From assembly GCA_903881535.1 (NCBI GenBank), contig CAIRTT010000509.1:1-5796 (forward strand): 5,796 nucleotides of DNA. The letters run 5' to 3'. The stretch is from an uncultured Armatimonadota bacterium. Its GTDB lineage: Bacteria; Armatimonadota; Armatimonadia; Armatimonadales; Armatimonadaceae. The position numbers and the translations under genes are program-made. Below the pieces are notes generated by a model. It was not told the origin of the DNA, ran no database searches, and saw only the letters and a program-made list of their open reading frames with translations. The first letter of the stretch is position 1; every line of letters starts with the position of its first letter. Of the stretch, positions 5,632 to 5,796 are shown piece by piece.

Positions 5632-5796
5632 TTACTGACCTTGGGCATCGATTTTCGTATCGCTCCGAGGTCTAACCGTTCTAGGCCACCAATCGGCCGG
5701 GATGATTGGCCCTTCAACTAACATCGAAGCCAGCGTAAAGAGCGTCAGAGACACTGGGCCGCTGTCATTGAACACGAAAAGACAAAGTCCTATCGC
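5632..5796 (-). CDS. C-terminal fragment of a probable membrane protein (5' partial)
   Basis: The minus-strand frame is open from the right edge to TAA at 5634-5632, giving 54 residues. It opens with AIGLCLFVFNDSGPVSLTLF and continues hydrophobic to about residue 27, consistent with a transmembrane helix. It ends in a polar, charged tail (PRTVRPRSDTKIDAQGQ) that would lie outside the membrane. An NDSG motif before a last hydrophobic stretch is familiar to me from the C-termini of some large bacterial membrane proteins, including alkaline-phosphatase-superfamily-like ones, but this fragment is too short to assign. It converges on the barrel operon with 75 bp between the stop codons. Confidence 0.55.
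   Translation of the reverse strand, partial: AIGLCLFVFNDSGPVSLTLFTLASMLVEGPIIPADWWPRTVRPRSDTKIDAQGQ

Noticed and set aside
1..5796. CRISPR array, transposon ends, phage or defence genes
   Set aside because: No regularly spaced repeats, transposase or recombinase frame, target-site duplication or defence-protein motif could be seen.

Overview
The window looks like part of the chromosome of a diderm (Gram-negative-type) bacterium of roughly balanced GC content. Two small exported proteins end in an aromatic-rich strand and a terminal Phe, as outer-membrane beta-barrels do, and a very large secreted protein combines beta-propeller, GATase-like and carboxypeptidase-regulatory-like parts. That mixture is reminiscent of Armatimonadota (Fimbriimonas-like bacteria), but this is an impression from protein style, not a demonstrated placement.

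Layout. (1) Positions 1-3549, minus strand: one uninterrupted reading frame of about 1183 codons, entering from its start near 3549 and leaving through the left edge before its stop. It is a secreted protein with a signal peptide, PD40/TolB-like propeller blades, Ig-like strands, a flavodoxin/GATase-like segment and the beginning of a CarboxypepD_reg-like domain. (2) Positions 3550-4072: about 520 bp with no convincing gene but rich in signals. It holds an exact consensus promoter (TTGACA, 18 bp, TATAAT) driving the large gene through a leader of about 210 nt, palindromes next to that promoter, and two strong inverted repeats at 3997-4050. (3) Positions 4073-4381, minus strand: a 102-residue hypothetical protein. 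(4) Positions 4382-4467: a compact divergent promoter region with back-to-back promoters. (5) Positions 4468-5556, plus strand: two tandem paralogous exported beta-barrel-like proteins. The first appears to be leaderless behind an exact consensus promoter; the second has its own Shine-Dalgarno sequence. A strong intrinsic terminator closes this unit at 5582-5617. (6) Positions 5632-5796, minus strand: the C-terminal end of a convergent, probably membrane-associated protein cut by the right edge.

Working picture (inference). All recognisable products are exported or envelope-associated. The two barrels form a short operon, with the second gene able to be translated independently. The large protein is a separate transcription unit running the other way. 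The features most worth following are regulatory: two perfect sigma70-type promoters within 700 bp, both with 18-bp spacers, one giving a leaderless mRNA; the long leader and probable TTG start of the giant gene; and the paired inverted repeats in the gene-free stretch. I see no CRISPR array, rRNA, tRNA or transposase gene, and no defence-system signature.
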